A program made the position numbers and the translations under genes. A stretch of 64,000 nt of DNA, taken from assembly GCA_029260965.1 (NCBI GenBank), contig JAJDCG010000001.1, positions 310,001 to 374,000 on the forward strand, given 5' to 3'. Source of the DNA: Candidatus Levyibacteriota bacterium. GTDB taxonomy: Bacteria > Patescibacteria > Microgenomatia > Levybacterales > UBA12049. Positions 47,622-56,599 of this stretch are shown in pieces. The notes under the pieces were generated by a model. The model was not told the origin of the DNA. It searched no databases and saw only the letters and a list, made by a program, of their open reading frames with translations. Every line of letters begins with the position of its first letter. Position 1 is the first letter of the stretch.

Positions 47622-48479
47622 ATGAAAAAAGTTTTTATAACAGGGGGGACTGGGATGGTTGGCTCAAGGATAATTGAGCTACTCGAAGATAAATACAAGT
47701 TTACAAATCTAAGTAGAGAAAGAGGTGTTGACATAGCTGATTTTCAGAGTCTGAAGATGGTCAGAGAAGACAGGGAGCATGATTTTTTTATTCATGTTGC
47801 GGCAAAAGCTGATGTGGATGGATGTGAGAAAGATAAAAAGGATGGTGAAAGGGGAGATGCGTACAAAATCAATGTATTAGGAACAAAAAATGTAGCAGAT
47901 GCCTGTTTGGCTGGTAAAAAAAAGCTTATATATATCTCTACCGATTTTGTATTTGATGGTGATATAGTGCCGGATGGAGGATACAAAGAAACAGATGTGC
48001 CATGTCCGATGAACTGGTACGCAGAGACAAAGTACAGAGGTGAAAAAGAGGTGGAGCAATCAGGTGTCCAATATGTTATTGCTCGAATATCGTATCCATA
48101 CAGAAAAGAATTTGATCCAAAAAAGGACTTTGCGAGGGCAATCAGAGATCGTCTGAAAGATGATAAATCAGTAATTGCAGTGACAGATCACATTATGACT
48201 CCGACTTTTATTGATGATATTGCACGGGCCCTATATAAATTAGTTGAAAAAGACGCAAATGGAATATATCATGTCACTGGAGAACAAAGCCTTTCGCCAT
48301 ATGAAGCTGCGTTGATAATAGCGGATAGGTTTGGATTTGATAAAGGTTTGATTGGAAAAACAACAAGAGCTGAGTTTTTCAAAGGAAAAGCATACAGGCC
48401 ATTTAATATGACAATGAATAACAACAAGATAAAAAGTTTGGGTGTCCAAATGAGCAGGTTTGAAGATACACTTCAATAA
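47622..48479 (+). CDS. rmlD: dTDP-4-dehydrorhamnose reductase-like protein
   Basis: Short-chain dehydrogenase fold, 285 residues. The nucleotide loop is G-G-T-G-M-V-G near 7-13. H-V-A-A-K-A-D-V-D-G-C-E near 57-68 and I-S-T-D-F-V-F-D-G near 104-112 are the RmlD marks, with catalytic Tyr and Lys in Y-A-E-T-K near 132-136. It would reduce the 4-keto sugar made by RmlB, after 3,5-epimerisation if the product is L-rhamnose. No rmlC lies in the window. An alternative is a 4-ketoreductase of a related deoxysugar. Confidence 0.82.
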   Translation: MKKVFITGGTGMVGSRIIELLEDKYKFTNLSRERGVDIADFQSLKMVREDREHDFFIHVAAKADVDGCEKDKKDGERGDAYKINVLGTKNVADACLAGKKKLIYISTDFVFDGDIVPDGGYKETDVPCPMNWYAETKYRGEKEVEQSGVQYVIARISYPYRKEFDPKKDFARAIRDRLKDDKSVIAVTDHIMTPTFIDDIARALYKLVEKDANGIYHVTGEQSLSPYEAALIIADRFGFDKGLIGKTTRAEFFKGKAYRPFNMTMNNNKIKSLGVQMSRFEDTLQ

Positions 48480-48481
48480 TA

Positions 48482-49360
48482 ATGAATAAACTAACTGTTG
48501 CCCTTGCAACTTACAATGAAGAATCCAATATCAAGGACTGTCTTGAGTCGGTAATGGGTTTGGCAGATGAAATCGTGATAGTTGATGGCAATTCAACAGA
48601 TAAGACAGTTGGGATTGCGAGAGAATTTGGTGCAAGAATAGAATTAACTGACAATCCTAAAATTTTTCACATCAACAAACAAAAGGCACTGGATATGTCT
48701 GTAAACAATTGGGTGCTACAGCTTGATGCAGATGAACGCGTGACAAAGGATCTTGCTCATGAGATAAAAAAAATAATTCAATTGTCTGATAAAGAGATTG
48801 ATGATTATGAGGCGAATATGGGTGGAGCAAAACTGTTCAGGAGACATCAGAAGCTCATCGAAGAAAGAGACGGGCAGATAGGTAAAAAAGACGGTCGATA
48901 TGTCGCTTTTTTTATTCCGAGGTTAAATTATTTTCTTGGAAAATACCTAAGACATGGCGGTGTATATCCAGATGGGGTAATCAGGCTGGTAGATAGACGA
49001 TACGCACACCTTCCCTGTGTTGATGTGCATGAGCAGTTTGTAATTGATGGTAGAGTCGGTTGGCTCAAAAATCCATTATTTCACATAGATTCTCCTACAT
49101 TCTCGCGATATTGGCAAAGAAATAATAGGTACACAGCTTTAATTGGAGATCAGATAAAAAATGAGAAAAAAAATTTACTAACACCTTTGAGATATCTGAT
49201 CTTTTTTCCTCTGAGGTGGTTTTTGTTAACTTCCTTTCGTCATAAAGGTATACTTGATGGATGGAGGGGTATTTTGTTTGCTTTTTTTTCATCGCTCAGA
49301 TTCCCAATTGGCTACATGAAGTATTTGAAAAGTTTTTTTTCAAATACTGTGTTAAAATAA
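48482..49360 (+). CDS. Family 2 glycosyltransferase (WaaE/KdtX-like)
   Basis: 292 residues, GT-A fold. V-A-L-A-T-Y-N-E-E-S-N-I opens the protein; I-V-D-G-N-S-T-D-K-T near 32-41 binds the nucleotide, and Q-L-D-A-D-E-R near 80-86 is the metal-binding D-x-D site. The P-D-G-V-I-R-L and V-H-E-Q-F segments near 160-185 recall the WaaE branch, which adds glucose or similar to surface glycans. Amphipathic segments in the last 60 residues may bind the membrane. Substrate unknown. Confidence 0.88.
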   Translation: MNKLTVALATYNEESNIKDCLESVMGLADEIVIVDGNSTDKTVGIAREFGARIELTDNPKIFHINKQKALDMSVNNWVLQLDADERVTKDLAHEIKKIIQLSDKEIDDYEANMGGAKLFRRHQKLIEERDGQIGKKDGRYVAFFIPRLNYFLGKYLRHGGVYPDGVIRLVDRRYAHLPCVDVHEQFVIDGRVGWLKNPLFHIDSPTFSRYWQRNNRYTALIGDQIKNEKKNLLTPLRYLIFFPLRWFLLTSFRHKGILDGWRGILFAFFSSLRFPIGYMKYLKSFFSNTVLK

Positions 49361-49374
49361 ATAATTATTAAATT

Positions 49375-50661
49375 ATGAAGATTACTATCGTAGGACATGG
49401 ATATGTAGGTTTAGTTACGGCATGTGTTTTTGCTGATTTTGGCAATGATGTGTGGGTGATTGGTCGAAATCCTGAAAAAATTGAGAGATTAAAAAAAGGA
49501 GATCCTATTTTTTATGAACCTGAGTTAAAAGAGCTTTTGGGTAGCGTGCTCGAAAAGGGCAAGATACATTTTACTCTTGACTACAAAGAATCAGTGGGTG
49601 TATCAGATATTGTGTTTACTGCTGTAGGTACTCCTCCGCAGACAACTGGAGAGGCAGATCTTTCAATGGTGTTTGATGTTGCTGAGAAAATCGGTAAAAA
49701 TTTGAAAAAGGGATTTACTGTTGTTTCTTGCAAGAGCACTGTTGCTGTAGGTACCAATAAAAAAGTTGCAGAGTTGATTGAGAAAGTGAAGCCAGTGGGT
49801 GCAGAGTTTGCAGTTGCATCCTGTCCTGAGTTTTTGAGTCAGGGTACAGCAGTTGATAACACGTTTCATCCCGACCGTGTGGTTATAGGCTCGGACTCTC
49901 AAAAAGCAATTGAGCTCTTGAAGCAGCTTCATGAGCCGATAGATGCGCCAAATATTGTTACAGACCTGGCATCAGCAGAGCTGATAAAATATTCGGCAAA
50001 TGCGATGCTCGCAACTAAAATTTCGTATGCAAATGCAATAGCACTGTACTCTGAAAAGGCTGGTGCAAATGTGGAGTTGGTTTTGGATGCAGTTGGCATG
50101 GATAAGAGAATAGGTCGTATATTTATGAATCCTGGAGTTGGTTATGGGGGTTCATGTCTCCCCAAAGACGTAAAGGCTCTTATTCAGATTGGCCGATCAA
50201 TGGGCATTGATACAAGCTTTTTTGATGCAGTTGAAGAGGTAAATCTTGTTATGCGTCAAAACGTGATTGATAAGATCGTAAAACTCTCAAGAGATAAAAA
50301 TATTGCGATATTAGGTCTTAGTTTTAAGCCAAATACAGATGATATTCGTGAAGCTCCAAGCGTATACATTATTAAAGAACTTCTTGAAAGAGGATTTAGT
50401 ATAAATGCCTATGATCCAGAAGCGATGAACAAGGTTAAGGATGTAGTAGGTGAAAAGATTAATTATTTCGACAATCCATATGATGCTGCAGAGGGGGTTG
50501 ATACGGTTGTTGTTCTTACTGAATGGAACGAATTTAGGGAACTTGATCTTGAGAAATTAAAGAAAGAAATGAAGGGAGATATATTAATTGACGGACGCAA
50601 TATTTACAATACCGAACGTGTTCGCAAAATAGGTTTGAAATATTTTGGTGTTGGTAGATAA
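49375..50661 (+). CDS. ugd: UDP-glucose 6-dehydrogenase
   Basis: Oxidises UDP-glucose to UDP-glucuronate in two NAD-dependent steps. 428 residues with N-terminal Rossmann fold (G-H-G-Y-V-G-L-V-T near 7-15), the helical dimer core and the catalytic Cys in G-Y-G-G-S-C-L-P-K-D near 256-265. The C-terminal domain has F-K-P-N-T-D-D-I-R-E-A-P. Its product is the substrate of the Uxs-like decarboxylase at 52657, so the two make UDP-xylose together. Confidence 0.94.
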   Translation: MKITIVGHGYVGLVTACVFADFGNDVWVIGRNPEKIERLKKGDPIFYEPELKELLGSVLEKGKIHFTLDYKESVGVSDIVFTAVGTPPQTTGEADLSMVFDVAEKIGKNLKKGFTVVSCKSTVAVGTNKKVAELIEKVKPVGAEFAVASCPEFLSQGTAVDNTFHPDRVVIGSDSQKAIELLKQLHEPIDAPNIVTDLASAELIKYSANAMLATKISYANAIALYSEKAGANVELVLDAVGMDKRIGRIFMNPGVGYGGSCLPKDVKALIQIGRSMGIDTSFFDAVEEVNLVMRQNVIDKIVKLSRDKNIAILGLSFKPNTDDIREAPSVYIIKELLERGFSINAYDPEAMNKVKDVVGEKINYFDNPYDAAEGVDTVVVLTEWNEFRELDLEKLKKEMKGDILIDGRNIYNTERVRKIGLKYFGVGR

Positions 50662-50664
50662 AGA

Positions 50665-51621
50665 ATGAAAAGAGTACTTATTACAGGAGCAACTGGATTT
50701 GTAGGAAAGTATCTGATTGACCACTTGGTAGAGATTGGTAATTCTGAAATTTTTGGCACATCCTACGTTGATTCTGATCTTTCTCAGTTTTCGAAACAAA
50801 AAAATGTTAAAATTAAAAAAGTTGATTTAACAAGTTTTGATCAAACAAAAAATCTGATAGATGATATAAAACCTGATCAAATTTATCATCTTGCAGCCCT
50901 CACATCTCCTGCTGATAGCTTTACTGACGGAACAAGAGTTATTTTGTCAAACATCGGAATTCAGATGAATCTTTTGAATGCTGTGAGGGGATCGAAGCTT
51001 GATAAGACTCGAGTTTTAATAGTTTCCTCAGGTGAGGTGTATGGCATGGTTGATCAATCTGATTTACCTATCAATGAGGAGACGAAGATGCGCCCTGCAA
51101 ATCCATACGCGGTATCAAAAATAGCACAAGACTATCTGGCACTACAATACCATCTCTCATATAAAATGAATATTGTCCGCATCCGACCTTTTAATCATAC
51201 AGGGCCGGGCCAGACTGATACATTTGTTGTCCCAGCTTTTGCCCGTCAAATTGCAGAAATAGAAAAGGGACAAAAAGATCCTGTCATAAAAGTCGGGAGT
51301 CTTGATGCAAAACGTGATTTTTCAGATGTCCGTGATGTTGTCAGGGGTTACGTGCTTCTCATGGAAAAAGGAGAAAGCGGAGAGGTGTATAATCTCGGTT
51401 CAGGAAAATCTCTAAAAATACAATCAATTCTGGATACACTTCTTTCCTTTTCTGATATAAAAATTATAGTTGAGAAAGATCCTGCCAGAATGCGTCCGAT
51501 TGAAGTGCCTGAGATTTATTCGAATTTTTCTAAAGTTGCGAAAGCAACAGGTTGGAAGCCAGAGATTGGTATTGAAAAAACATTGAAAGACACTCTGGAC
51601 TATTGGAGAGGAGTAGTTTAG
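50665..51621 (+). CDS. rmd: GDP-4-keto-6-deoxymannose reductase-like protein
   Basis: Extended short-chain dehydrogenase of 318 residues. The nucleotide loop is G-A-T-G-F-V-G near 7-13. S-S-G-E-V-Y-G near 125-131, catalytic Y-A-V-S-K near 149-153 and R-P-F-N-H-T-G-P-G-Q near 174-183 match the Rmd family, which reduces the Gmd product to GDP-D-rhamnose. Direct pairing with gmd next door supports this over the epimerase-reductase (fucose synthase) option. Confidence 0.85.
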   Translation: MKRVLITGATGFVGKYLIDHLVEIGNSEIFGTSYVDSDLSQFSKQKNVKIKKVDLTSFDQTKNLIDDIKPDQIYHLAALTSPADSFTDGTRVILSNIGIQMNLLNAVRGSKLDKTRVLIVSSGEVYGMVDQSDLPINEETKMRPANPYAVSKIAQDYLALQYHLSYKMNIVRIRPFNHTGPGQTDTFVVPAFARQIAEIEKGQKDPVIKVGSLDAKRDFSDVRDVVRGYVLLMEKGESGEVYNLGSGKSLKIQSILDTLLSFSDIKIIVEKDPARMRPIEVPEIYSNFSKVAKATGWKPEIGIEKTLKDTLDYWRGVV

Positions 51622-51632
51622 AATAATAAATT

Positions 51633-52604
51633 ATGAAGAAAGCTTTAATAACAGGAATAACTGGACAAGATGGATCATATCTTGCTGAATTTCTTTTGAG
51701 CAAAGGCTACAAGGTTTATGGTACTGTTCGTAGGCTTAGTGCTCCAAATATCGGAAACATAAAACATTTTCAGGATAAAGTAGAGTTATTATCTGCTGAT
51801 CTTTTTGATCAGTCTTCTATTTCTCAGGCATTGACAAAATCAGAACCAGATGAAGTGTATAATCTCGCAGCTCAATCTTTTGTGAAAGCATCATTTGATC
51901 AACCAGTTCTAACTGGAGAATTTACAGGAATAGGTGTTACAAAAGTGTTGGAGGCGATAAGATCAGTTAACAAAAAAATAAAATTTTACCAAGCATCAAG
52001 TAGTGAGATGTTTGGAAAAGTTACTGAGACTCCACAGAAAGAGACAACCAGGTTTTACCCTCGTAGTCCATATGGTGTTGCCAAAGTTTATGGACACTAC
52101 ATAACCATGAATTATCGCGAGAGCTATGATATGTTCGCATGCTCGGGAATTTTATTCAACCATGAATCGCCAAGGCGGGGAATAGAGTTTGTAACTCGCA
52201 AGATTACCAATGCTGTCGCGCGGATAAAACTTGGCAAGCAGGAGAAACTGGAGCTTGGGAATATGGATGCCAAACGCGACTGGGGATTTGCTGGAGATTA
52301 TGTGGAGGCAATGTATCTCATGCTGCAGCAGGACGTGCCTGATGATTATGTGGTAGCAACAGGGGAAGCGCATTCTGTTCGCGAATTTGTGGAGCTAGCC
52401 TTTGAAGCTGCGGGTATCAGTGACTGGGAGAAGTATGTGGGTTCTGATAATCCTGACTTTTTGCGCCCTGCGGAAGTTGACTACCTGATAGGTGATGCCA
52501 GTAAAGCCAAGAAAGTTCTTGGATGGACACCCAAAACAAGTTTTAAAAAGCTTGTTGAAATGATGGTCAAATCCGATCTGGATCGGGTAAAAGCCGAAAG
52601 ATAA
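51633..52604 (+). CDS. gmd: GDP-mannose 4,6-dehydratase
   Basis: Makes GDP-4-keto-6-deoxymannose. 323 residues. The nucleotide loop G-I-T-G-Q-D-G-S-Y-L-A-E near 8-19 is Gmd-specific. N-L-A-A-Q-S-F-V near 77-84, S-S-S-E-M-F-G near 122-128, Y-G-V-A-K near 147-151 and N-H-E-S-P-R-R-G near 176-183 complete the set. rmd lies directly upstream with an 11-base gap. Confidence 0.96.
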   Translation: MKKALITGITGQDGSYLAEFLLSKGYKVYGTVRRLSAPNIGNIKHFQDKVELLSADLFDQSSISQALTKSEPDEVYNLAAQSFVKASFDQPVLTGEFTGIGVTKVLEAIRSVNKKIKFYQASSSEMFGKVTETPQKETTRFYPRSPYGVAKVYGHYITMNYRESYDMFACSGILFNHESPRRGIEFVTRKITNAVARIKLGKQEKLELGNMDAKRDWGFAGDYVEAMYLMLQQDVPDDYVVATGEAHSVREFVELAFEAAGISDWEKYVGSDNPDFLRPAEVDYLIGDASKAKKVLGWTPKTSFKKLVEMMVKSDLDRVKAER

Positions 52605-52643
52605 TTACCAATCCTCTCTATTTCAAAACCCTCCAAATTTTAG

Positions 52644-52649
52644 TAAGAT
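52644..52649 (+). promoter_or_regulatory. Probable leaderless-type -10 before the uxs-like gene
   Basis: TAAGAT on the plus strand ending 7 bases before the ATG at 52657, in the only gap above 50 bases within the sugar cluster. Confidence 0.4.
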
Positions 52650-52656
52650 ATACATT

Positions 52657-53619
52657 ATGTTAAAAGTATTGATTGCAGGTGGTGCTGGGTTTATCGGGTC
52701 GCATTTGTGTAAAAAATTCATTGAAAGAGGAGACAGTGTTTATTGTATAGACAATCTCATTACCGGGGATAAAAATAATATAATTCCACTTCTTGATAAT
52801 CCTAATTTCAACTATCTAGAATACGATATAACCAATTCTCTGGTTGAAATGTTATCGAAAATAGGAGACCTTGATTATGTTTTGCATCTGGCCAGTCCAG
52901 CCAGCCCCAATAAAAATAGTCCCAGAAGTTATATAAATTTTCCGATTGAGACCCTTCTTGCCAATTCACTTGGCACATATAATCTGCTAAATATTGCCAA
53001 AGAGAAACAGAGCCGTTTTCTTTTCGCATCAACCTCCGAAGTATATGGAAATCCCGAGGTCACACCTCAACCAGAGTCTTACTTTGGGAACGTAAATCCC
53101 AATGGTGTTAGATCTGTTTATGATGAAGGTAAGAGGTTTAGTGAGGCAATGACGTTTGGTTATAGGAGAAAATTTGGTATTGATGCAAGAATTATCCGTA
53201 TTTTCAATACCTATGGTCCTTTCATGCAAAAAGATGATGGACGTGCGGTTTCGGAATTTATTAACCAAGCAATTGCTAACGTCCCAATTACTGTATTTGG
53301 AGACGGACAACAAACAAGAAGTTTTTGTTATATTGATGACATGGTCGAGGGCATCATGAAGGCAATTGAGGCAAAAGAAACAGCTGGTGAGGTTATAAAC
53401 CTAGGGAATCCTGATGAAAGAAAAATATCAGATATTGCAGCAATAATAAAACAGATGACAGGGAGTAGTTCTGAGGTTGTGTTTCAAGAATTACCCCAAG
53501 ATGACCCCAAGGTCAGAAAGCCTGATATAACAAAAGCAAAGGAACTACTCGGCTGGGAGCCGACAATAAGTCTTGAGGAAGGACTTAAGCAAACTATTCT
53601 CTATTTTAGAAACACATGA
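52657..53619 (+). CDS. uxs: UDP-glucuronate decarboxylase-like protein (UDP-xylose synthase)
   Basis: Extended short-chain dehydrogenase, 320 residues. G-G-A-G-F-I-G-S-H-L near 7-16 binds NAD. H-L-A-S-P-A-S-P near 80-87 is the hallmark of the UXS branch, S-T-S-E-V-Y-G-N-P-E follows near 124, and the catalytic Tyr-Lys is in Y-D-E-G-K-R near 150-155. R-I-F-N-T-Y-G-P is near 177. Would convert UDP-glucuronate from Ugd into UDP-xylose. It overlaps the next gene by 4 bases. Confidence 0.87.
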   Translation: MLKVLIAGGAGFIGSHLCKKFIERGDSVYCIDNLITGDKNNIIPLLDNPNFNYLEYDITNSLVEMLSKIGDLDYVLHLASPASPNKNSPRSYINFPIETLLANSLGTYNLLNIAKEKQSRFLFASTSEVYGNPEVTPQPESYFGNVNPNGVRSVYDEGKRFSEAMTFGYRRKFGIDARIIRIFNTYGPFMQKDDGRAVSEFINQAIANVPITVFGDGQQTRSFCYIDDMVEGIMKAIEAKETAGEVINLGNPDERKISDIAAIIKQMTGSSSEVVFQELPQDDPKVRKPDITKAKELLGWEPTISLEEGLKQTILYFRNT

Positions 53620-54779
53620 AGATTGTTGTAATACTACCTACATATAACGAGCGAGAAAATATAAAAGAAATGTTACCTCTTCTCGAGGAGAAAATTTTTC
53701 CACAGATCAAAAATCATGATATGCAAATTTTAGTAGTTGATGATAATTCTCCTGATGGTACCTCAATTGAAGTGAGAAATTTCATGAAGAAATGGAAAAA
53801 TATAGATCTTTTGAGTGGTGATAAAAACGGCCTGGGTGCTGCATACGTGCGTGGGATGAAGCATGCTATGGGAAAGATGAAGGCAGGGGCAGTGATGGAA
53901 TTCGATTCTGATTTTCAGCATGATCCACAGGATATACCACGTTTGGTTGACGCGCTGGATCTGGGTGCAGATTACGTGATTGGTAGTCGTTATGTAAAAG
54001 GAGGATCAATTCCCAAGGAGTGGGGAATTGATAGAAAATTTTTGAGTGTTTTTGGCAGTCTTTTTACCCGAATTGTCTGGCTAAATTTTCAGATACATGA
54101 TATGACATCTGGATTCAAGCTTACAAAAACTGAATTTCTTAAAAAAATTGATCTAGATAATCTGATTTCTAATAATTTCGCATATAAGATGCAAATACTT
54201 CATGATGTCGTAAAAAAAGAGGCAAAAGTAGTCGAGGTGCCAATAGCATTTCTAGAGCGGGAGAAGGGAGCAAGTAAAATTTCTAAGAAAGATCAATTTG
54301 AGTCGCTATATGTTGTCCTTAGACTTGCTGTGTACGATCATAAAAGATTTGTGAAATTTTTGATTGTTGGCGGAACGGGATTCTTGATCCAATATGTTGT
54401 TCTGTATCTTTCTGTAAGTGCGAATCTTGAACAATTTGTAGGCGCTGGGTTGTCAGCAGAAGCAGCAATTCTTTCGAATTTTTTCCTTAATAATATTTGG
54501 ACTTTTAATGACACGAAGGAGGTCAAAGAAAAGGGAAATATTTTTGCAAGGCTCATCAAGTTTAATACTGCTTCCCTTGGTGCAATTGGCATTCAGACGC
54601 TTTCTATATATATTGCTGTTAAGCTTTTGGGTGAAAAGATTTCTATACTTGGCCATGCGGTACATACTTCCTTTATTGTTTTATTGCCTACGATTGTACT
54701 TTTGGTAATACCACTGAATTATTTTATTTACAATAAGCTAATTTGGAAAACACAATACCTCAAGAAAAAACAGATTTGA
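53616..54779 (+). CDS. Polyprenyl-phosphate glycosyltransferase fused to GtrA membrane domain
   Basis: 387 residues. Residues 1-245 are a DPM1-like GT2: L-P-T-Y-N-E-R-E-N-I at the start, V-V-D-D-N-S-P-D-G-T near 40-49, E-F-D-S-D-F-Q-H-D-P near 92-101, and the G-S-R-Y-V-K-G-G segment. Residues 250-375 form four hydrophobic helices of GtrA type with F-L-I-V-G-G-T-G-F near the start. Such proteins load a sugar onto undecaprenyl or dolichyl phosphate and help flip it. The GT39-like transferase encoded next is a natural user of that lipid-linked sugar. Confidence 0.9.
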   Translation: MKIVVILPTYNERENIKEMLPLLEEKIFPQIKNHDMQILVVDDNSPDGTSIEVRNFMKKWKNIDLLSGDKNGLGAAYVRGMKHAMGKMKAGAVMEFDSDFQHDPQDIPRLVDALDLGADYVIGSRYVKGGSIPKEWGIDRKFLSVFGSLFTRIVWLNFQIHDMTSGFKLTKTEFLKKIDLDNLISNNFAYKMQILHDVVKKEAKVVEVPIAFLEREKGASKISKKDQFESLYVVLRLAVYDHKRFVKFLIVGGTGFLIQYVVLYLSVSANLEQFVGAGLSAEAAILSNFFLNNIWTFNDTKEVKEKGNIFARLIKFNTASLGAIGIQTLSIYIAVKLLGEKISILGHAVHTSFIVLLPTIVLLVIPLNYFIYNKLIWKTQYLKKKQI

Positions 54780-54781
54780 TT

Positions 54782-56314
54782 ATGGGAAAGAAAACTAAAT
54801 TAATTATTTTAATTTTAATACTCGCACTTTCGATTTTCCTTCGCCTCTATCGCATTTCAGATTATATGACTTTTTTGGGAGATGAGGGTAGAGACGTGGC
54901 AGTTGCTAGAGAAATACTTCATGGGGATTTCACCCTTCTTGGACCTCGAGCATCAGCAGGAGATTTTTTTCTTGGTCCTATTTATTACTACATGATAACG
55001 CCATTTTTGTGGATATTTAACTATGACCCTGTTGGTCCTGCTGTAATGGTTGCCTTATTTGGTGTGGCGACTGTGTATCTGGTTTATTTTACAGGTAAAA
55101 AGTTTTTTGACGAGCGGGCAGGACTTTTTGCGGCCAGTTTGTATGCGGTCTCGCCACTTGTGATTACTTATTCTCGATCATCCTGGAATCCCAATGTCTT
55201 ACCTTTTTTCGCACTTCTCATAATGTATGTAGTATATAAAGCGACATACAGAAAAGACGCATGGAAATTTTACTTATTGGCAGGATTTCTTCTCGGGATT
55301 GCGCTACAACTTCATTATTTAGCATTGCTTTTAGGAGTTATAGTTGGTGTATATGTAGTATCGGCATCACTTTTTTTGAATAAGAAAAAATCTGTTCTGA
55401 CTGTCCCGAAGAATTATCTCGAGATACTGATAGGTTTTCTGATAGGTTTTTCGCCCTTTTTGGCATTTGAGATAAGACATGGATTCCCGAATATAAAAAC
55501 TATTTCGGGATTCATTCTGGGTGACACCCTAAATAAGGGTTATGATGCAGGTATTAGTTATTTTACCATAGTTGTGGATGTGTTTTTTAGAACTTTTGGC
55601 AGGCTTGTTTTTAATTTTCCAACTCCTGACCGCTACGAAAAATTTTCTCAACTCACACTGGATGTTTTTGGAGCCATAATTGTTCTGATTGCTTTTGCTT
55701 CTATCATTGCATTGTTTTTCCGAAAAGATAAGCTTTCGGTAAGACTTCTTTTGATATGGCTTGTTTTTGGTTTGTTGCTTTTTGGTTTCTACAAAAAGCC
55801 TATTTTTGATTATTATCTTACATTTCTTTTCCCACTACCATTTCTACTTGTGGGCAGCATGCTTTCTTTTCTTTCGAATTGGGAGAAGCGGACTGGATTT
55901 ACCTTGAGTATTATTTTGTTTGCTGGTGTTTTTGCCTACAATTTAACAGGTGTGCCTTTTCTTGATGAGCCCAATAGGCAGAAAGATCAGATAAAAACAA
56001 TATCAGAATTTGTAATTGAGAAGTCTGATTACAAACCATATAATTTTGCGCTTTTAGCAAGTGGTAATTCAGATCATGGGTATCGTTATTACTTTGACAT
56101 ACTTGGGCATGAGCCTGTGAGGATCGATAATACGATAGATGATCCAGAAAGAAAAACTGTTACTGATCAGCTGCTTGTTGTTTGTGAGGAAAAAGTTTGT
56201 GAACCACTGGGGCATCCGCTTTTTGATATTGCAGGTTTTGGTAGGGCAAGCGTTGAGGAGGAGTGGAGTATTTCAGTTGTTAAAGTTTATAAACTCGTCC
56301 CTTATGTTGAGTAA
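54782..56314 (+). CDS. GT39/ArnT-like integral membrane glycosyltransferase
   Basis: 510 residues from the ATG two bases after the preceding stop; an ATG at 54743 lies inside that gene. About 10-12 hydrophobic helices. The first external loop has L-G-D-E-G-R-D-V near 33-40, where the acidic pair of the PMT/ArnT family sits. Such enzymes use a polyprenyl-phosphate sugar as donor, matching the upstream DPM1-GtrA protein. Acceptor could be protein or glycolipid. It ends the sugar cluster; a hairpin follows. Confidence 0.83.
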   Translation: MGKKTKLIILILILALSIFLRLYRISDYMTFLGDEGRDVAVAREILHGDFTLLGPRASAGDFFLGPIYYYMITPFLWIFNYDPVGPAVMVALFGVATVYLVYFTGKKFFDERAGLFAASLYAVSPLVITYSRSSWNPNVLPFFALLIMYVVYKATYRKDAWKFYLLAGFLLGIALQLHYLALLLGVIVGVYVVSASLFLNKKKSVLTVPKNYLEILIGFLIGFSPFLAFEIRHGFPNIKTISGFILGDTLNKGYDAGISYFTIVVDVFFRTFGRLVFNFPTPDRYEKFSQLTLDVFGAIIVLIAFASIIALFFRKDKLSVRLLLIWLVFGLLLFGFYKKPIFDYYLTFLFPLPFLLVGSMLSFLSNWEKRTGFTLSIILFAGVFAYNLTGVPFLDEPNRQKDQIKTISEFVIEKSDYKPYNFALLASGNSDHGYRYYFDILGHEPVRIDNTIDDPERKTVTDQLLVVCEEKVCEPLGHPLFDIAGFGRASVEEEWSISVVKVYKLVPYVE

Positions 56315-56317
56315 TCA

Positions 56318-56349
56318 AAAAAATCCCCCACCAGTAGGTGAGGGATTTC
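56318..56349 (-). terminator. Terminator of the DUF5679 gene, possibly working both ways
   Basis: An 11-bp stem (A-A-T-C-C-C-T-C-A-C-C with G-G-T-G-G-G-G-G-A-T-T, one G-U pair) followed on the minus strand by T7. It lies just past the stop of the convergent glycosyltransferase gene, so it may also halt plus-strand transcription less efficiently. A weaker stem, G-A-A-G-T-T / A-A-C-T-T-C, lies at about 56367-56389. Confidence 0.75.
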
Positions 56350-56400
56350 CAGTTATTAGTTGTTCCCTGAAGTTATTTTAAACAACTTCAAAGAGATAAG

Positions 56401-56550
56401 TTAGTTTGCTCCTATTTTGTACATTCCTGTACCACAAACTGGACACTTACCCTTGGTAGCTGGTTTACCGTTTTTCATTGTTACGTCTTCTGCATTTTCA
56501 AAATCTCTTTTCGCTCTGCATTTTACGCAATAACCTACTTTTGCTGGCAT
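56401..56550 (-). CDS. DUF5679 zinc-ribbon protein
   Basis: 49 residues, M-P-A-K-V-G-Y-C-V-K-C then, after a V-T-M-K-N-G-K-P-A-T-K-G stretch, C-P-V-C-G. Two C-x2-C pairs (Cys8/11 and Cys38/41) form a complete zinc ribbon; the K-N-G-K-P-A-T-K-G link is characteristic of DUF5679, a small conserved family of unknown role. A strong Shine-Dalgarno sequence (GGAGGTGA) lies 8 bases before the ATG, and a terminator follows. The M-P-A-K start and strong ribosome site resemble those of the 13-residue peptide at 27112. Confidence 0.85.
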   Translation of the reverse strand: MPAKVGYCVKCRAKRDFENAEDVTMKNGKPATKGKCPVCGTGMYKIGAN

Positions 56551-56599
56551 AGTTTTATTCACCTCCTTTCATATTTCTTTTATTTATCATGTTTCGTAT

